From Bacillota bacterium (GTDB lineage: Bacteria > Bacillota > Clostridia > Lachnospirales > Lachnospiraceae): 64,000 nt of DNA. Location: contig JAEVYY010000019.1 of the NCBI GenBank assembly GCA_023392535.1, positions 1 through 64,000 of the forward strand. The letters run 5' to 3'. How positions within the stretch are numbered: position 1 is the first letter of the stretch; every line of letters starts with the position of its first letter. Shown piece after piece: positions 34,946-43,974 of this stretch. The notes below the pieces were generated by a model, which had not been told where the DNA came from, did no database searches, and saw only the letters and a program-made list of their open reading frames with translations. The translations under genes and the position numbers were made by a program.

Positions 34946-35047
34946 AATAGTGTGCGGATTATTAATCCAAAAAGAGACCGTCTTGACGCTATGAGCGGCA
35001 ACCGAGTGGGAACGTGTCTTCTGTTGGATAATAATCCGCACACTATT
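34946..35047. terminator. 102-base inverted repeat with 24-bp stem, likely operon-end terminator (repeat copy E)
   Basis: The left arm 34946-34970 (AATAGTGTGCGGATTATTA...) and right arm 35024-35047 form a 24-bp stem with a single bulged base. A T-run follows on the plus side. It lies 11 bases beyond the stop of the GtrB-like gene, so for the minus strand it closes the first operon. The 53-base loop is itself structured: CGTC-TT-GACG, CCG...CGG, and GT-GGGA-AC, the same GNRA-type hairpin seen in repeats A, B and D. It may be a mobile palindrome recruited as a terminator. Confidence 0.65.
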
Positions 35048-35058
35048 TTTGTAATATA

Positions 35059-36000
35059 TTACTGTCTAGTCTCTTCTTCATTCACTGTCTCGCGAATCAC
35101 ATATTGTGGCGCATTATTCATGCATATGTAGATTCTTCCGACATATTCACCGATTAACCCCAGCATGAGCATAAGCATGCCACCTATAAACATCAGCGCT
35201 GCCATCGTGGAACTAAATCCAGCAGGTACTAACGGATTTAATAATCTTTTAATGACCGTATAAATACCATAAGAAAACCCTACTCCTGCACATATAGCGC
35301 CAATTACTGTCGCTACCCGCAATGGTTTGATTGAAAAAGCTGTAAATCCATTGAACCATAAACCCATCAATTTCCCTAGTGTATATCCCGAGTTACCAAT
35401 TTCCCTCTCCCTATGCTGTACTACTACATTCTCTATTTTCTTAGTTGACCGTAATACCAATCCTATCACATAAGGATATGCATTCTGATAGCGTAACATC
35501 TCGTCCACAACAAATCTTTGTACTGCAAAATAACTGGATACATGTAAATCTTTTGGTTTACCAAGCATATACTGCGTCATAAGTTCATTCGTTCTGCTTC
35601 CAAGATTCCTGAAAATAGAATGCTTTTTGTGTAGATATTTTGCATACACGGCATCCGCACCCTGCTCTATTTTCTTAAGCAATTTACCGACTTCATCTGC
35701 AGGAGTCTGCCCATCATCGTCAAGGCACACAATAATATCTCCCTTGCACCAACCGAATCCGGCCATAAGAGCCGCATGCTGCCCAAAATTTTTTGCAAGA
35801 TCAATTCCCTTAATTTTATGATTTTCCTGACATAAACTACGAATCACATCAAAGGTATCATCTGGGGAGGCATCATTTATCAGAATAATCTCATACTCAT
35901 ACTCGTGCATAGTCTCTATTGTGGTTATTATTTCATTTACCACTGCCTTTATTGTGAGTGCTGAACGGTAACACGGAATCACAAAACTAACTAATCGCAT
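35059..36000 (-). CDS. GtrB/ArnC-like undecaprenyl-phosphate glycosyltransferase
   Basis: A 313-residue GT2 protein of the DPM1/GtrB type. SFVIPCYRSALTI, INDASPDDT, NFGQHAALMAGFGW and the metal site CLDDDGQTPADE fill the catalytic domain. Two C-terminal membrane segments (about 230-250 and 263-285) follow. Such enzymes put a single sugar on undecaprenyl phosphate for later outside transfer by a GT-C enzyme. The GtrA-type flippase at 42451-42879 and the polytopic proteins at 36561-38345 and 39480-41264 could complete that route. Its ATG overlaps the end of the GNAT gene by 10 bases. Confidence 0.9.
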   Translation of the reverse strand: MRLVSFVIPCYRSALTIKAVVNEIITTIETMHEYEYEIILINDASPDDTFDVIRSLCQENHKIKGIDLAKNFGQHAALMAGFGWCKGDIIVCLDDDGQTPADEVGKLLKKIEQGADAVYAKYLHKKHSIFRNLGSRTNELMTQYMLGKPKDLHVSSYFAVQRFVVDEMLRYQNAYPYVIGLVLRSTKKIENVVVQHREREIGNSGYTLGKLMGLWFNGFTAFSIKPLRVATVIGAICAGVGFSYGIYTVIKRLLNPLVPAGFSSTMAALMFIGGMLMLMLGLIGEYVGRIYICMNNAPQYVIRETVNEEETRQ

Positions 36001-36548
36001 TTTTTAAAACCCCTTCCAATCGCATCCTTCTCATATCTCTTTTTTACTTTAGCAAGCATAATCACATTTTTATAAGACCCATCTATACACACATCATCAA
36101 TACAAATACCTTCTTGTTCAAGTCCACCTCTCAATGCACTTTTCAATGAAACCACATTATCCTCTAATACACGTGAATAAATACGATGCAGTCCCAATTC
36201 ACCTAATCCATATTCTAACATCAGATGAGTTACTTCTCTACCGATTCCCTTTCCTCTGGCAAATGACTCTCCAATGAACAATCCATATTCCCCTTTATGA
36301 TGCGTATGATCAATATCTCTAATAAAAGCAGATCCAATGGGACGGTCAGTTCCGATTTCGCAAATCATCATTTGCACTACTTTACCTGTATCCACCATAG
36401 TCTTGACCCAGTTCAAATGAGATTCCCTTGTAAATAGCCCTTGATAAATAAAGCGACTACGCACCTCATTATCATTTCTCCACTTGACGATGTTGTCCGT
36501 ATCTGATATTTCCATCTTTCTAAGATAGATATATTCACCTACTATCAT
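35991..36548 (-). CDS. GNAT N-acetyltransferase, candidate PseH or Fuc4N acetyltransferase
   Basis: A 185-residue GNAT protein. It has IYLRKMEISDTDNIVKWRND and HLNWVK in the N-terminal half, and the acetyl-CoA loop SFARGKGIGRE with the following helix in the second. The RN...VRS and H-x2-W pattern resembles PseH, which acetylates the 4-amine in pseudaminic acid synthesis. The WecE-like aminotransferase two genes upstream also needs an N-acetyltransferase for Fuc4NAc (WecD role). Either job fits, and the sequence alone does not decide. Confidence 0.75.
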   Translation of the reverse strand: MIVGEYIYLRKMEISDTDNIVKWRNDNEVRSRFIYQGLFTRESHLNWVKTMVDTGKVVQMMICEIGTDRPIGSAFIRDIDHTHHKGEYGLFIGESFARGKGIGREVTHLMLEYGLGELGLHRIYSRVLEDNVVSLKSALRGGLEQEGICIDDVCIDGSYKNVIMLAKVKKRYEKDAIGRGFKKCD

Positions 36549-36560
36549 ACTTCTCCTCCC

Positions 36561-38345
36561 TTATAGATCAATATCAACGATCTGATAGACATCAAAAACG
36601 ATACTGCCATTACTCTTAATTTCATCTACTTTTTTTGCTTCCTTTGCATATCCTTGCTCTTGTAAATAGAAATTAAGCCAGTCAATGTCTCTCTTGACAT
36701 GGTGCGTAACAATTGATACATTATTCTGATTGCATGCGGCATCTTCTATTGACGAAATACCCAATGCATATAACTTATCTCTATCAATGGGACTTTTACT
36801 GACCCATCCCCCTAAATATTCATAATTAGCCAGTAGATTTTTGGAACTACGAAACATTTTTTCCGAATATGCAACGGTGGAATATACATCCATAAGATAT
36901 ACCTGATCCGCATGGTCCGCACAATAGGTCTGCAACGCAAGATATTCCTCGTTCACCACTTCTCGTCTATCATATTCAGTCTGTACATATTTGACACCAG
37001 TGGGTAAATATATGACGGAAAGAATACAAATCATAATGAATGGGACCTCAAGCAGAATTCTCGATAACATATTATTGTGTTCTTCTAATCGTACCCGTAC
37101 ATCCTTCCTTAATTCCAATATCATCCCGCACAATACCAACAGTTCCACGAAATAGAGAGAGTGGGTGATACGAGGGGGAAATCGATTCAGATGAATGATA
37201 TATAACCATGATATACTTCTTACAAACGCAAGAAATGGCAATTTCCATAAAAATGAATACTCTCTGCCAATGAATGCAAGTAAAAATAGCAGAATATATA
37301 TTAAAATAATAAATGAAATCCAGGGAAGTTTTTCATTATGATCTGAGAAAACCATATATAGATACGTCTTTATGTTCTCTTTCAAATGACTCGCTAATGT
37401 CTGCCCCTCCTGTTGATTTGCCTTCGCATAAGCAGCAGTCGCCTTCATGGTATCCACATTGATCTTATTATCAAATCCAAAATTATAATTTTCAAGTAAT
37501 TGCTGCTCACTCTGTTTCAGACCAATACCTTCATAAAACGCACGGTTCTCATTAAATTCGGGAATTGTTTGAAAATCATATAACTGCGTACGGCTATCAA
37601 AAAAGGATAGAAAGCTAGCCCATTCCTGACTTCCATATGCAATTTTATTGATGCCCTGGCTAAGCAACATACCAGCAAGAATAGCTCCTATCAGAATCAA
37701 ATACTTTTTAAGATTTTCTTTCGTTACTATGTGTTCTTCATTGGCCCACTTACATATCCCTACCACACAAATTATTGGAAATAAAAGCAGCAACATTTCC
37801 GTTCGTATCTGATATGCAAGGATAACCAAAAGAATACTGATTATATTTTGTTTTATAAAATCCTTCCAGTGAAGTTCCTGTTTTGTTGTATAGAGCAAAA
37901 ATACTGCCGTAGCTCCCAATATTGCAGCAGTGACCGTGTATTGTGTAAATACAAATTCGTAAAGAAAAAATGCACCTATTAGCACTAATTCTACCAAAAC
38001 TGCCAAGCATTTGCTCCATATAGCCTTAAAATAACTTGCTATTCTACCAGCAATTAAAAACAAACATCCAAATTGACATATCAGTATAAAAATTCCATAC
38101 CAGGGTATAGGCCTGATTAGCCGATAGGCTATACTAATCAATACGCTAATCGGATACAACATTTGAATATTATGACCATTCGGTATCCCCGTGTAGACTC
38201 CTGCTACGATATCCTTCATAACCAGATCGTCATTTAGGTCATAATAATAATCAAAACGGAACGCAATTAAAATTCCCAAAAGCATGATAAAGAACGCTGC
38301 TATTATTTTATTATTTGATATAAATTTCTTTCTATTACTTTCCAT
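36561..38345 (-). CDS. polytopic membrane protein, GT-C-like (unknown)
   Basis: I do not recognise a named family. The 594-residue protein has about eleven membrane segments and an outer C-terminal region of some 140 residues. The first outer loop holds DLNDDLVMKDIVAG with Asp39-Asp40, placed as in GT-C enzymes, and PNGHNI follows. It starts 11 bases inside the WecE-like gene. Given a GtrB-like gene downstream and a GtrA gene upstream, it could be the transferase that moves a lipid-linked sugar to the polymer. That is inference from fold and context only. Confidence 0.7.
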   Translation of the reverse strand: MESNRKKFISNNKIIAAFFIMLLGILIAFRFDYYYDLNDDLVMKDIVAGVYTGIPNGHNIQMLYPISVLISIAYRLIRPIPWYGIFILICQFGCLFLIAGRIASYFKAIWSKCLAVLVELVLIGAFFLYEFVFTQYTVTAAILGATAVFLLYTTKQELHWKDFIKQNIISILLVILAYQIRTEMLLLLFPIICVVGICKWANEEHIVTKENLKKYLILIGAILAGMLLSQGINKIAYGSQEWASFLSFFDSRTQLYDFQTIPEFNENRAFYEGIGLKQSEQQLLENYNFGFDNKINVDTMKATAAYAKANQQEGQTLASHLKENIKTYLYMVFSDHNEKLPWISFIILIYILLFLLAFIGREYSFLWKLPFLAFVRSISWLYIIHLNRFPPRITHSLYFVELLVLCGMILELRKDVRVRLEEHNNMLSRILLEVPFIMICILSVIYLPTGVKYVQTEYDRREVVNEEYLALQTYCADHADQVYLMDVYSTVAYSEKMFRSSKNLLANYEYLGGWVSKSPIDRDKLYALGISSIEDAACNQNNVSIVTHHVKRDIDWLNFYLQEQGYAKEAKKVDEIKSNGSIVFDVYQIVDIDL

Positions 38346-39465
38346 AGAATTCCTTTATTTTACCCGTAATATAAGACACTTGCTCCGTTTGCAGGCCATA
38401 ATACATCGGTAATCTCAAGAGTCTTTCGCTTTCCTTTGTTGTATAAATATCTTCCCCATGGAAACGTCCAAATTTTTTTCCAGCCGGTGCTGTGTGAAGC
38501 GGAATATAATGAAATACAGGCCATATCCCATTCTCCTTAGAAAAATCGATTAATCTGCTTCTTTCCTCCAGGTCTTTTACTTTAATATAAAACATATGCG
38601 CATTATGAATGCAGCCTTCCGGAACCACAGGTAGCTCTATCAAGCCCGTTTGTTTTAATTCCTGTAATTCTTCGTAGTATTGATTCCAGCAAGCAAGTCT
38701 TGCATCATTGATCTCATCTGCCATCTCTAGCTGCGCATACAGATAAGCCGCATTCATATCACTTGGCAAATAAGAAGAACCGTAATTCACCCATGTATAT
38801 TTATCTATCTGTCCCCGATAGAATTTGCTTCTGTCGGTTCCTTTTTCACGAATGATCTCTGCTTCTTCCACATGCGCTTTATTTTTTATCAATAATGCGC
38901 CACCTTCGCCCATGCTATAATTTTTGGTTTCATGAAAACTGAAACAGCCAAAATCTCCTATCGTTCCGAGTGCTTTCCCTTTATAGGTAGACATAATTCC
39001 CTGTGCAGCGTCTTCTATGACAAAAAGATTATATTTGTTGGCAATCTCCATGATTTTATCCATTTCACAAGAGACGCCCGCATAGTGCACTGGAGCTATT
39101 GCCTTTGTCTTTTCGGTAATCGCACTTTCAATTAAATTCTCATCAATATTCATCGTATCGGGCCTGATATCCACAAATACTACTTTGGCACCTCTTAGTA
39201 CAAATGCATCAGCTGTTGATACAAATGTATAGGATGGCATAATCACTTCATCGCCTTCCTGGATATTAGCAAGCAATACCGCCAATTCATTGGCATGGGT
39301 GCAGGAAGTAGTCAGCAGACACTTTGCGGTACCCGTTCTTCTTTCTATCCATTCGTTACATTTATGTGTAAATTCACCATCTCCACATATTTTCTGATTA
39401 TCCACCGCTTTCTTGATATAGTCCATTTCTTTTCCTGTATACGGTGGTACGTTAAAGTTGATCAT
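38335..39465 (-). CDS. wecE: dTDP-4-oxo-6-deoxyglucose aminotransferase, WecE/RffA-like
   Basis: A 376-residue DegT-family aminotransferase with the RffA/WecE-specific start INFNVPPYTGKEMDYI, then CGDGEFTHKCNEW, SYTFVSTADAF, EDAAQGIMS, and FSFHETKNYSMGEGG with the PLP Lys. WecE aminates dTDP-4-keto-6-deoxy-D-glucose to dTDP-Fuc4N. The dTDP-sugar genes rmlA and rmlB are not in the window, so the donor must come from outside. It is flanked on both sides by large membrane proteins. The GNAT gene nearby could acetylate its product. Family assignment is strong, substrate slightly less so. Confidence 0.88.
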   Translation of the reverse strand: MINFNVPPYTGKEMDYIKKAVDNQKICGDGEFTHKCNEWIERRTGTAKCLLTTSCTHANELAVLLANIQEGDEVIMPSYTFVSTADAFVLRGAKVVFVDIRPDTMNIDENLIESAITEKTKAIAPVHYAGVSCEMDKIMEIANKYNLFVIEDAAQGIMSTYKGKALGTIGDFGCFSFHETKNYSMGEGGALLIKNKAHVEEAEIIREKGTDRSKFYRGQIDKYTWVNYGSSYLPSDMNAAYLYAQLEMADEINDARLACWNQYYEELQELKQTGLIELPVVPEGCIHNAHMFYIKVKDLEERSRLIDFSKENGIWPVFHYIPLHTAPAGKKFGRFHGEDIYTTKESERLLRLPMYYGLQTEQVSYITGKIKEFYGK

Positions 39466-39479
39466 GTACCGTCCTCCTT

Positions 39480-41264
39480 CTATTCAAACAATGCAAACTT
39501 ACTATTTTGATATGTTTGCTCATATTGCTTTTCCAATATCAAATCACGAATTAATATTGCTTTTCTATCCTTATCATATTTTTCAGGATTCACTTCAAAA
39601 GAATTCATTTCCTCTAAATCTTCTGTAAGCCATGCTCCAAAAGCAGAGCTCACAATAACAACCGGCCGCTCCATACTATTTTGCTCCTGCCTGATAATCG
39701 CAATGTCTTTTTGCATGGTCTCTACCGTATAGCTGGCAAGATCTGGCCACGTAGTGGATAATGCCGCAGGCATTTTGAGAAAACAAGACATGGCAGGTAT
39801 ATTACCATATAAGATCACTTTTCTTCCCTGCAACTTTTGCTGTTCACAGTACTCTGTAAGAGATTCAATTGTTTCGGCATTTTCCCGATTCGTGTACATC
39901 CCATATAGTACATCATTTTTATAGATTCTGGTATCTCTTTTTTCGCCCAGTGTACCATCCCGAAATACAAATGTAAATCCAAAGCCAATGCTTTGTATGA
40001 TTGTAATACCAATTACCATGACCAATATTGCCTTGATTGGAAACGATACTATTTCTAACTTGCCAATGAAAAAATTCCTGCTTCTTTTTCTATATTGATT
40101 CAGCCAGTATAATACAAGCGGTGCCACTAAAAACATGTTGTTCATATTCATATACAGGTAGTTATCACTTCCGAGCGGAGTTACTGCAATAATTAAAATT
40201 GTCATACATGCCAGCGTTTTATCTGAGGAGGAAGTATCTTTATGCAGCATGATAACTATAGATGCAATAAGCGAAAGTATCAAAAAGATCGCCACCCATT
40301 GGAACATGGAGTCATAGGCATAATATCTAAAGTTGAACATTCCTCTTCCATATAAAAAACGAAACAGAACTAGTACTGTGATTATATACAATATTTTCTT
40401 TATCATTATGAAACGATGCCGCATTATCATGAAAAGAAGCATACCACCAAGAGTGACTATAACAAGATACAACAACCATCCAGCCGCTACGAAATAAGCA
40501 TCTACAATCGGCCAAACCATATCCTTTAGGGAATGTCCTTCAACACTCCCATCACCAGAAAGTAAATGGTTGATCATCCCTAAGTAAGAGTCTAATCCAT
40601 ATAGTATCGTAATACCAAGTAGCATTCCGCCCATACCAAGGAAAAACCCCAACATACAAGTGCCTGTATTTTTTAAAACATTACTGAATTTATCTCTTTT
40701 AATCCAGCCGAAATACCATACGGCAATGATAAGTGCCGCCTGCACAATATTAGGGAAACGGCTCATGACACTTAATCCTAACACGATACCTGCATATAAA
40801 AGCCACAATTTTTTATCTTCTGTAATCCCCTTGTAAAGGCATATTACCATAATGGTAAAGAAAAAATAAGTAAGGTAATTGTACAAAATGACGGTGGGAC
40901 ACCAGCACAGACTGATTGCCAGGATTTCACCTAAAAAAGCAATCCACGCATCCATTTTTTTAATTAGAAAATAGTAGCAGATCAATGCAATCGCACTCAC
41001 AAAAAGGCCCGTATATAAATTCATACCTATCATCATCTGACCAAACGGAAGATGAGCTAACATAGAACCGACTACATTTGCCAAATAGAAGGCAAAGAAA
41101 ACCCATTTTTCTCCCATCTGGGAAGAGGAAAACAGATAACTCCCCAGACTATAACCTGTATCTGTAACATCTACTCCTATATTACATTGCAGGAGTGGAT
41201 ATAAAAATAACAAGCATGGAAACAATATGTAATTACTATACTTTTTCACTCTTTCTCTTAACAT
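39480..41264 (-). CDS. polytopic membrane protein, GT-C-like (unknown)
   Basis: A 594-residue membrane protein with about twelve hydrophobic segments and a soluble C-terminal part of about 120 residues. DVTDTGYSLGSY (residues 32-43) in the first outer loop has the acidic residues expected at a GT-C active site, and SRFPNIVQ lies further in. I cannot name the family. It is not a paralogue of 36561-38345 that I can recognise by eye, although length and layout agree. The position between OafA and wecE genes supports a role in polymer decoration. Confidence 0.7.
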   Translation of the reverse strand: MLRERVKKYSNYILFPCLLFLYPLLQCNIGVDVTDTGYSLGSYLFSSSQMGEKWVFFAFYLANVVGSMLAHLPFGQMMIGMNLYTGLFVSAIALICYYFLIKKMDAWIAFLGEILAISLCWCPTVILYNYLTYFFFTIMVICLYKGITEDKKLWLLYAGIVLGLSVMSRFPNIVQAALIIAVWYFGWIKRDKFSNVLKNTGTCMLGFFLGMGGMLLGITILYGLDSYLGMINHLLSGDGSVEGHSLKDMVWPIVDAYFVAAGWLLYLVIVTLGGMLLFMIMRHRFIMIKKILYIITVLVLFRFLYGRGMFNFRYYAYDSMFQWVAIFLILSLIASIVIMLHKDTSSSDKTLACMTILIIAVTPLGSDNYLYMNMNNMFLVAPLVLYWLNQYRKRSRNFFIGKLEIVSFPIKAILVMVIGITIIQSIGFGFTFVFRDGTLGEKRDTRIYKNDVLYGMYTNRENAETIESLTEYCEQQKLQGRKVILYGNIPAMSCFLKMPAALSTTWPDLASYTVETMQKDIAIIRQEQNSMERPVVIVSSAFGAWLTEDLEEMNSFEVNPEKYDKDRKAILIRDLILEKQYEQTYQNSKFALFE

Positions 41265-41277
41265 ATGGCCTCCTTCG

Positions 41278-42432
41278 CTACTTCATCCGAAGTGCCTGAT
41301 CTAACCGATCAAGTTGTCTGTCTATTAAACAATTTTTTAGTCTGGTCTCTACCATACGAAAAATCTTGTTTCTACACCAATCGACACCAATTCCCAGCAT
41401 AAAAATACCAGTTATTGTTGCCATATAGTGTAATAGAAACCACGGTGTCTCACTCACTTTTTTCACCTGCAACCATACAGGCCACAAATAGCGAATATCT
41501 AAGTGTTCATGCAGGAGGTATACCCCAAATGCATAAGGCGATATTGCACAGATACCTTTTATAAGTACTCTATTTTTAATTTTTAAATGTATAAATAGAT
41601 AGAAAAATGCAACTGCCGATATCAAATTTAAGATATGATTATAATGAAGTACCTCTCTTATCTGATTTTCAAGTAATCCAGTACGTTGATATAAATATCC
41701 GCTGATGCAGATATAAGAAAAAATAAGTACCGTCATAATAACGTACAGTAAATAGCTGTTCTTTTTCTTTTCCAAGAACGGAATCCCATAAATTCTAATA
41801 TATGCCGCCACAAAGTACACGCAGATAAACCAAGTAAGGTCATATCCTTTCTTATCAATTGGTATTTCCATGGGTAGGATTGATTTAGGAATCGAAAATA
41901 CAAGTAATAGGATAAAAATACATAGTTTCATTTGATTCTGGTTCATATTCTTTATGGCTCTGTTTAGAATCGGTGTAAAAAGATAGAGAAATACATAATA
42001 GGTAGCAAACCAATAGTGTTCTGTCTGAATGGGAAATAGATAGGGAAATATGGTATATAGATTCATATCCTGTATCTGTAATACCCCTGTTGCTGTTAAA
42101 ATAACCGGAATCAATATGGCATAAAATAAGACTTGGGCTACTAATTGAATTACCTTTTTGCTTTTGAATTCCGATGTCACTAAAAAATAACCACTTAACA
42201 ATACAAAAGCATTCACTGCCACAACAGAAAATGACTCTAGTAAATATGCCAAATATTGGTTTCCCGATAGTAATCCTTCTTTAAAGTCTGATAAAACCTG
42301 CCCCTTCGATAAATAATGCAAAGATACTACCATCAACATAGCAATCAGACGTAACAATTCAAAATTAGCATTACGTCGATTTTCTTTCCCTATACTGTTA
42401 TTACCTGAACCCTTTTCTACTTTTTTAACCAT
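41278..42432 (-). CDS. acyltransferase family 3 (OafA-like)
   Basis: A 384-residue integral membrane acyltransferase with about ten membrane segments. The family start NANFELLRLIAMLMVVSLHY contains the His of the R/H-rich motif, NAFVLLSGYFLV follows, and GVYLLHEHLDIR lies near the end. Such proteins put O- or N-acetyl groups on sugars at the membrane (OafA, WecH, NolX-type). It begins with a basic cytoplasmic tail. A weak AAAGAAAG site precedes the ATG. It follows gtrA and precedes a GT-C-like gene, so it probably adds acetyl to the same decorated glycan. Confidence 0.88.
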   Translation of the reverse strand: MVKKVEKGSGNNSIGKENRRNANFELLRLIAMLMVVSLHYLSKGQVLSDFKEGLLSGNQYLAYLLESFSVVAVNAFVLLSGYFLVTSEFKSKKVIQLVAQVLFYAILIPVILTATGVLQIQDMNLYTIFPYLFPIQTEHYWFATYYVFLYLFTPILNRAIKNMNQNQMKLCIFILLLVFSIPKSILPMEIPIDKKGYDLTWFICVYFVAAYIRIYGIPFLEKKKNSYLLYVIMTVLIFSYICISGYLYQRTGLLENQIREVLHYNHILNLISAVAFFYLFIHLKIKNRVLIKGICAISPYAFGVYLLHEHLDIRYLWPVWLQVKKVSETPWFLLHYMATITGIFMLGIGVDWCRNKIFRMVETRLKNCLIDRQLDRLDQALRMK

Positions 42433-42450
42433 ATTGAAAGCATCTTTCTT

Positions 42451-42879
42451 TCATTTTACAACATTGTTCTTTTTAAATATAATAAGTTTACTAAAAACAT
42501 AATTGGATAGAATGACAATGATTTGTGCAATTATTTTTACAATCATATCATTGATACTCATCAAGGAAACACCTAGGAACATGATCACGACTTCGATTCC
42601 TCCCGTCGTTAACCGACAGGCTATGAACAACCACAATTCCTTTATAATCTGTTTCATTCCCCTGGCATTACTCTTAAATACAAAGATACGATTTGTAACA
42701 TAAGCGAACAATACTGCTATGATCCAGGAAATCACATTAGCCACCATGTAATGCATCTCAAATGTTTCTGCAAAAATATAATAAGAACCAATACTAATCA
42801 GAAATGTCAAACCGCCAAAAAAAAGATATAAGATTACATCTTCATATTTTTTATAAGTTTCTATAGCAAATTTTATCAT
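42451..42879 (-). CDS. GtrA family membrane protein
   Basis: The start is ATG 42879 (MIKFAIETYKKYE), because GGAGG lies 5 bases upstream. A GTG at 42891 would itself contain the ribosome site. The 142-residue protein has four membrane helices with the GtrA pattern: LFFGGLTFLISIGSYY, NVISWIIAVLFAYVTNRIFVF and NYVFSKLIIF. GtrA proteins are thought to flip undecaprenyl-phosphate-linked single sugars, working with a GtrB enzyme such as the one at 35059-36000 or 59865-60797. It directly follows pseG. Confidence 0.9.
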   Translation of the reverse strand: MIKFAIETYKKYEDVILYLFFGGLTFLISIGSYYIFAETFEMHYMVANVISWIIAVLFAYVTNRIFVFKSNARGMKQIIKELWLFIACRLTTGGIEVVIMFLGVSLMSINDMIVKIIAQIIVILSNYVFSKLIIFKKNNVVK

Positions 42880-42910
42880 TTTATCCTCCACGTATTAGGT
42901 TTATGAATGT

Positions 42911-43945
42911 TTAAATCCGAATTAGCTCTTCTGCTATTCTAGAGGCTCCATCGCCATCGAGCAATTGCATCATGGCCTCACTTTTTTCCAATCTAAGCTC
43001 ATAAGATTCTATATAGACATCCAGATATTTTATGATATCAGCTACTACCATTTCTGGATTTTTTTCCATATTTCCTGCATTCCCTGCAAGTTCTTTACCA
43101 AAGGCTTCTGCTACTTTTTTTTGATTATCCGCAAAAAAATAACAAACGGTAGGAATTCCCATTGCTGTTAGCTCATACATCGTACTACCACAGGCGGCAA
43201 TCGCCACATCCGATTTTTTCATTAGCGCTGCCATGTCTTTTACATTTTGATAGAGATGAAAATTCCCATTTTCCCTTTCTATGTCACGCAGTTCCTCAAA
43301 ATTTATATTATAAGTTCCACTCACAATGTGGAATTGTATTCCTTTATATTTCATTCCCTGTCTCACTATTGCTTTTAGAATCTTTGAAGTTGCATTGCTA
43401 GGATCACTGCCGCCTGAGGTAATTAAGATATCCTTGACCGTTCTTCTTACCTTGCCCTCCATATTTTGAAATTCAGAACGTAGGGGCACATAGTCACAGC
43501 CTAGCAATAGTTTTGGTACTTTCATTACTTTTTTTTGGTATTGATCTTCATAAGGCAGATCCTTCGCATAAATATTATAATTAATGAGCATATCGACAGG
43601 ATATAGACGCTCTCCAAGATCATCCATATAGATCGTTTTAACTTTTTCTCCTAGCGTACGCATATAATGATCCGTTACTGAATAACTGTCTATCAATAAT
43701 GACTGAATATTATTATCTCTTAATACAGGAAGTAACATTTCCAACTCCCCATCCATATTGGCATAGTCTGTTTTTAAAGTAAGCGTACCAAACCCTTTGC
43801 TGGATATCAGACGGGACGACTCTTCATCGGCTGTAATAAAAATCGTGACTTTTCCTCTATTTTTAAGTGCCTGTGCAATGGAGAGGCATCTCATAATATG
43901 ACCAGCACCAATCTGCGTATTTCCATCTGTTCGAATATAGAACAT
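42911..43945 (-). CDS. pseG: UDP-2,4-diacetamido-2,4,6-trideoxy-altropyranose hydrolase PseG
   Basis: A 344-residue protein with the PseG signature IRTDGNTQIGAGHIMRCLSIAQAL at its start (shown here in two overlapping ideas: TDGN then GxGHxMR). The His of GAGHIMR is the catalytic base in known PseG enzymes. ITSGGSDPSN and CGSTMYELTAMGIPTV form the GT-B-like UDP-binding half. It removes UDP from the diacetamido sugar before condensation with phosphoenolpyruvate in pseudaminic acid synthesis. It lies last in pseB-C-F-G order. The next expected gene, pseI, is not found. Confidence 0.9.
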   Translation of the reverse strand: MFYIRTDGNTQIGAGHIMRCLSIAQALKNRGKVTIFITADEESSRLISSKGFGTLTLKTDYANMDGELEMLLPVLRDNNIQSLLIDSYSVTDHYMRTLGEKVKTIYMDDLGERLYPVDMLINYNIYAKDLPYEDQYQKKVMKVPKLLLGCDYVPLRSEFQNMEGKVRRTVKDILITSGGSDPSNATSKILKAIVRQGMKYKGIQFHIVSGTYNINFEELRDIERENGNFHLYQNVKDMAALMKKSDVAIAACGSTMYELTAMGIPTVCYFFADNQKKVAEAFGKELAGNAGNMEKNPEMVVADIIKYLDVYIESYELRLEKSEAMMQLLDGDGASRIAEELIRI

Positions 43946-43974
43946 TGTGTCACGCCCTTTCCATCTATCTGTTT

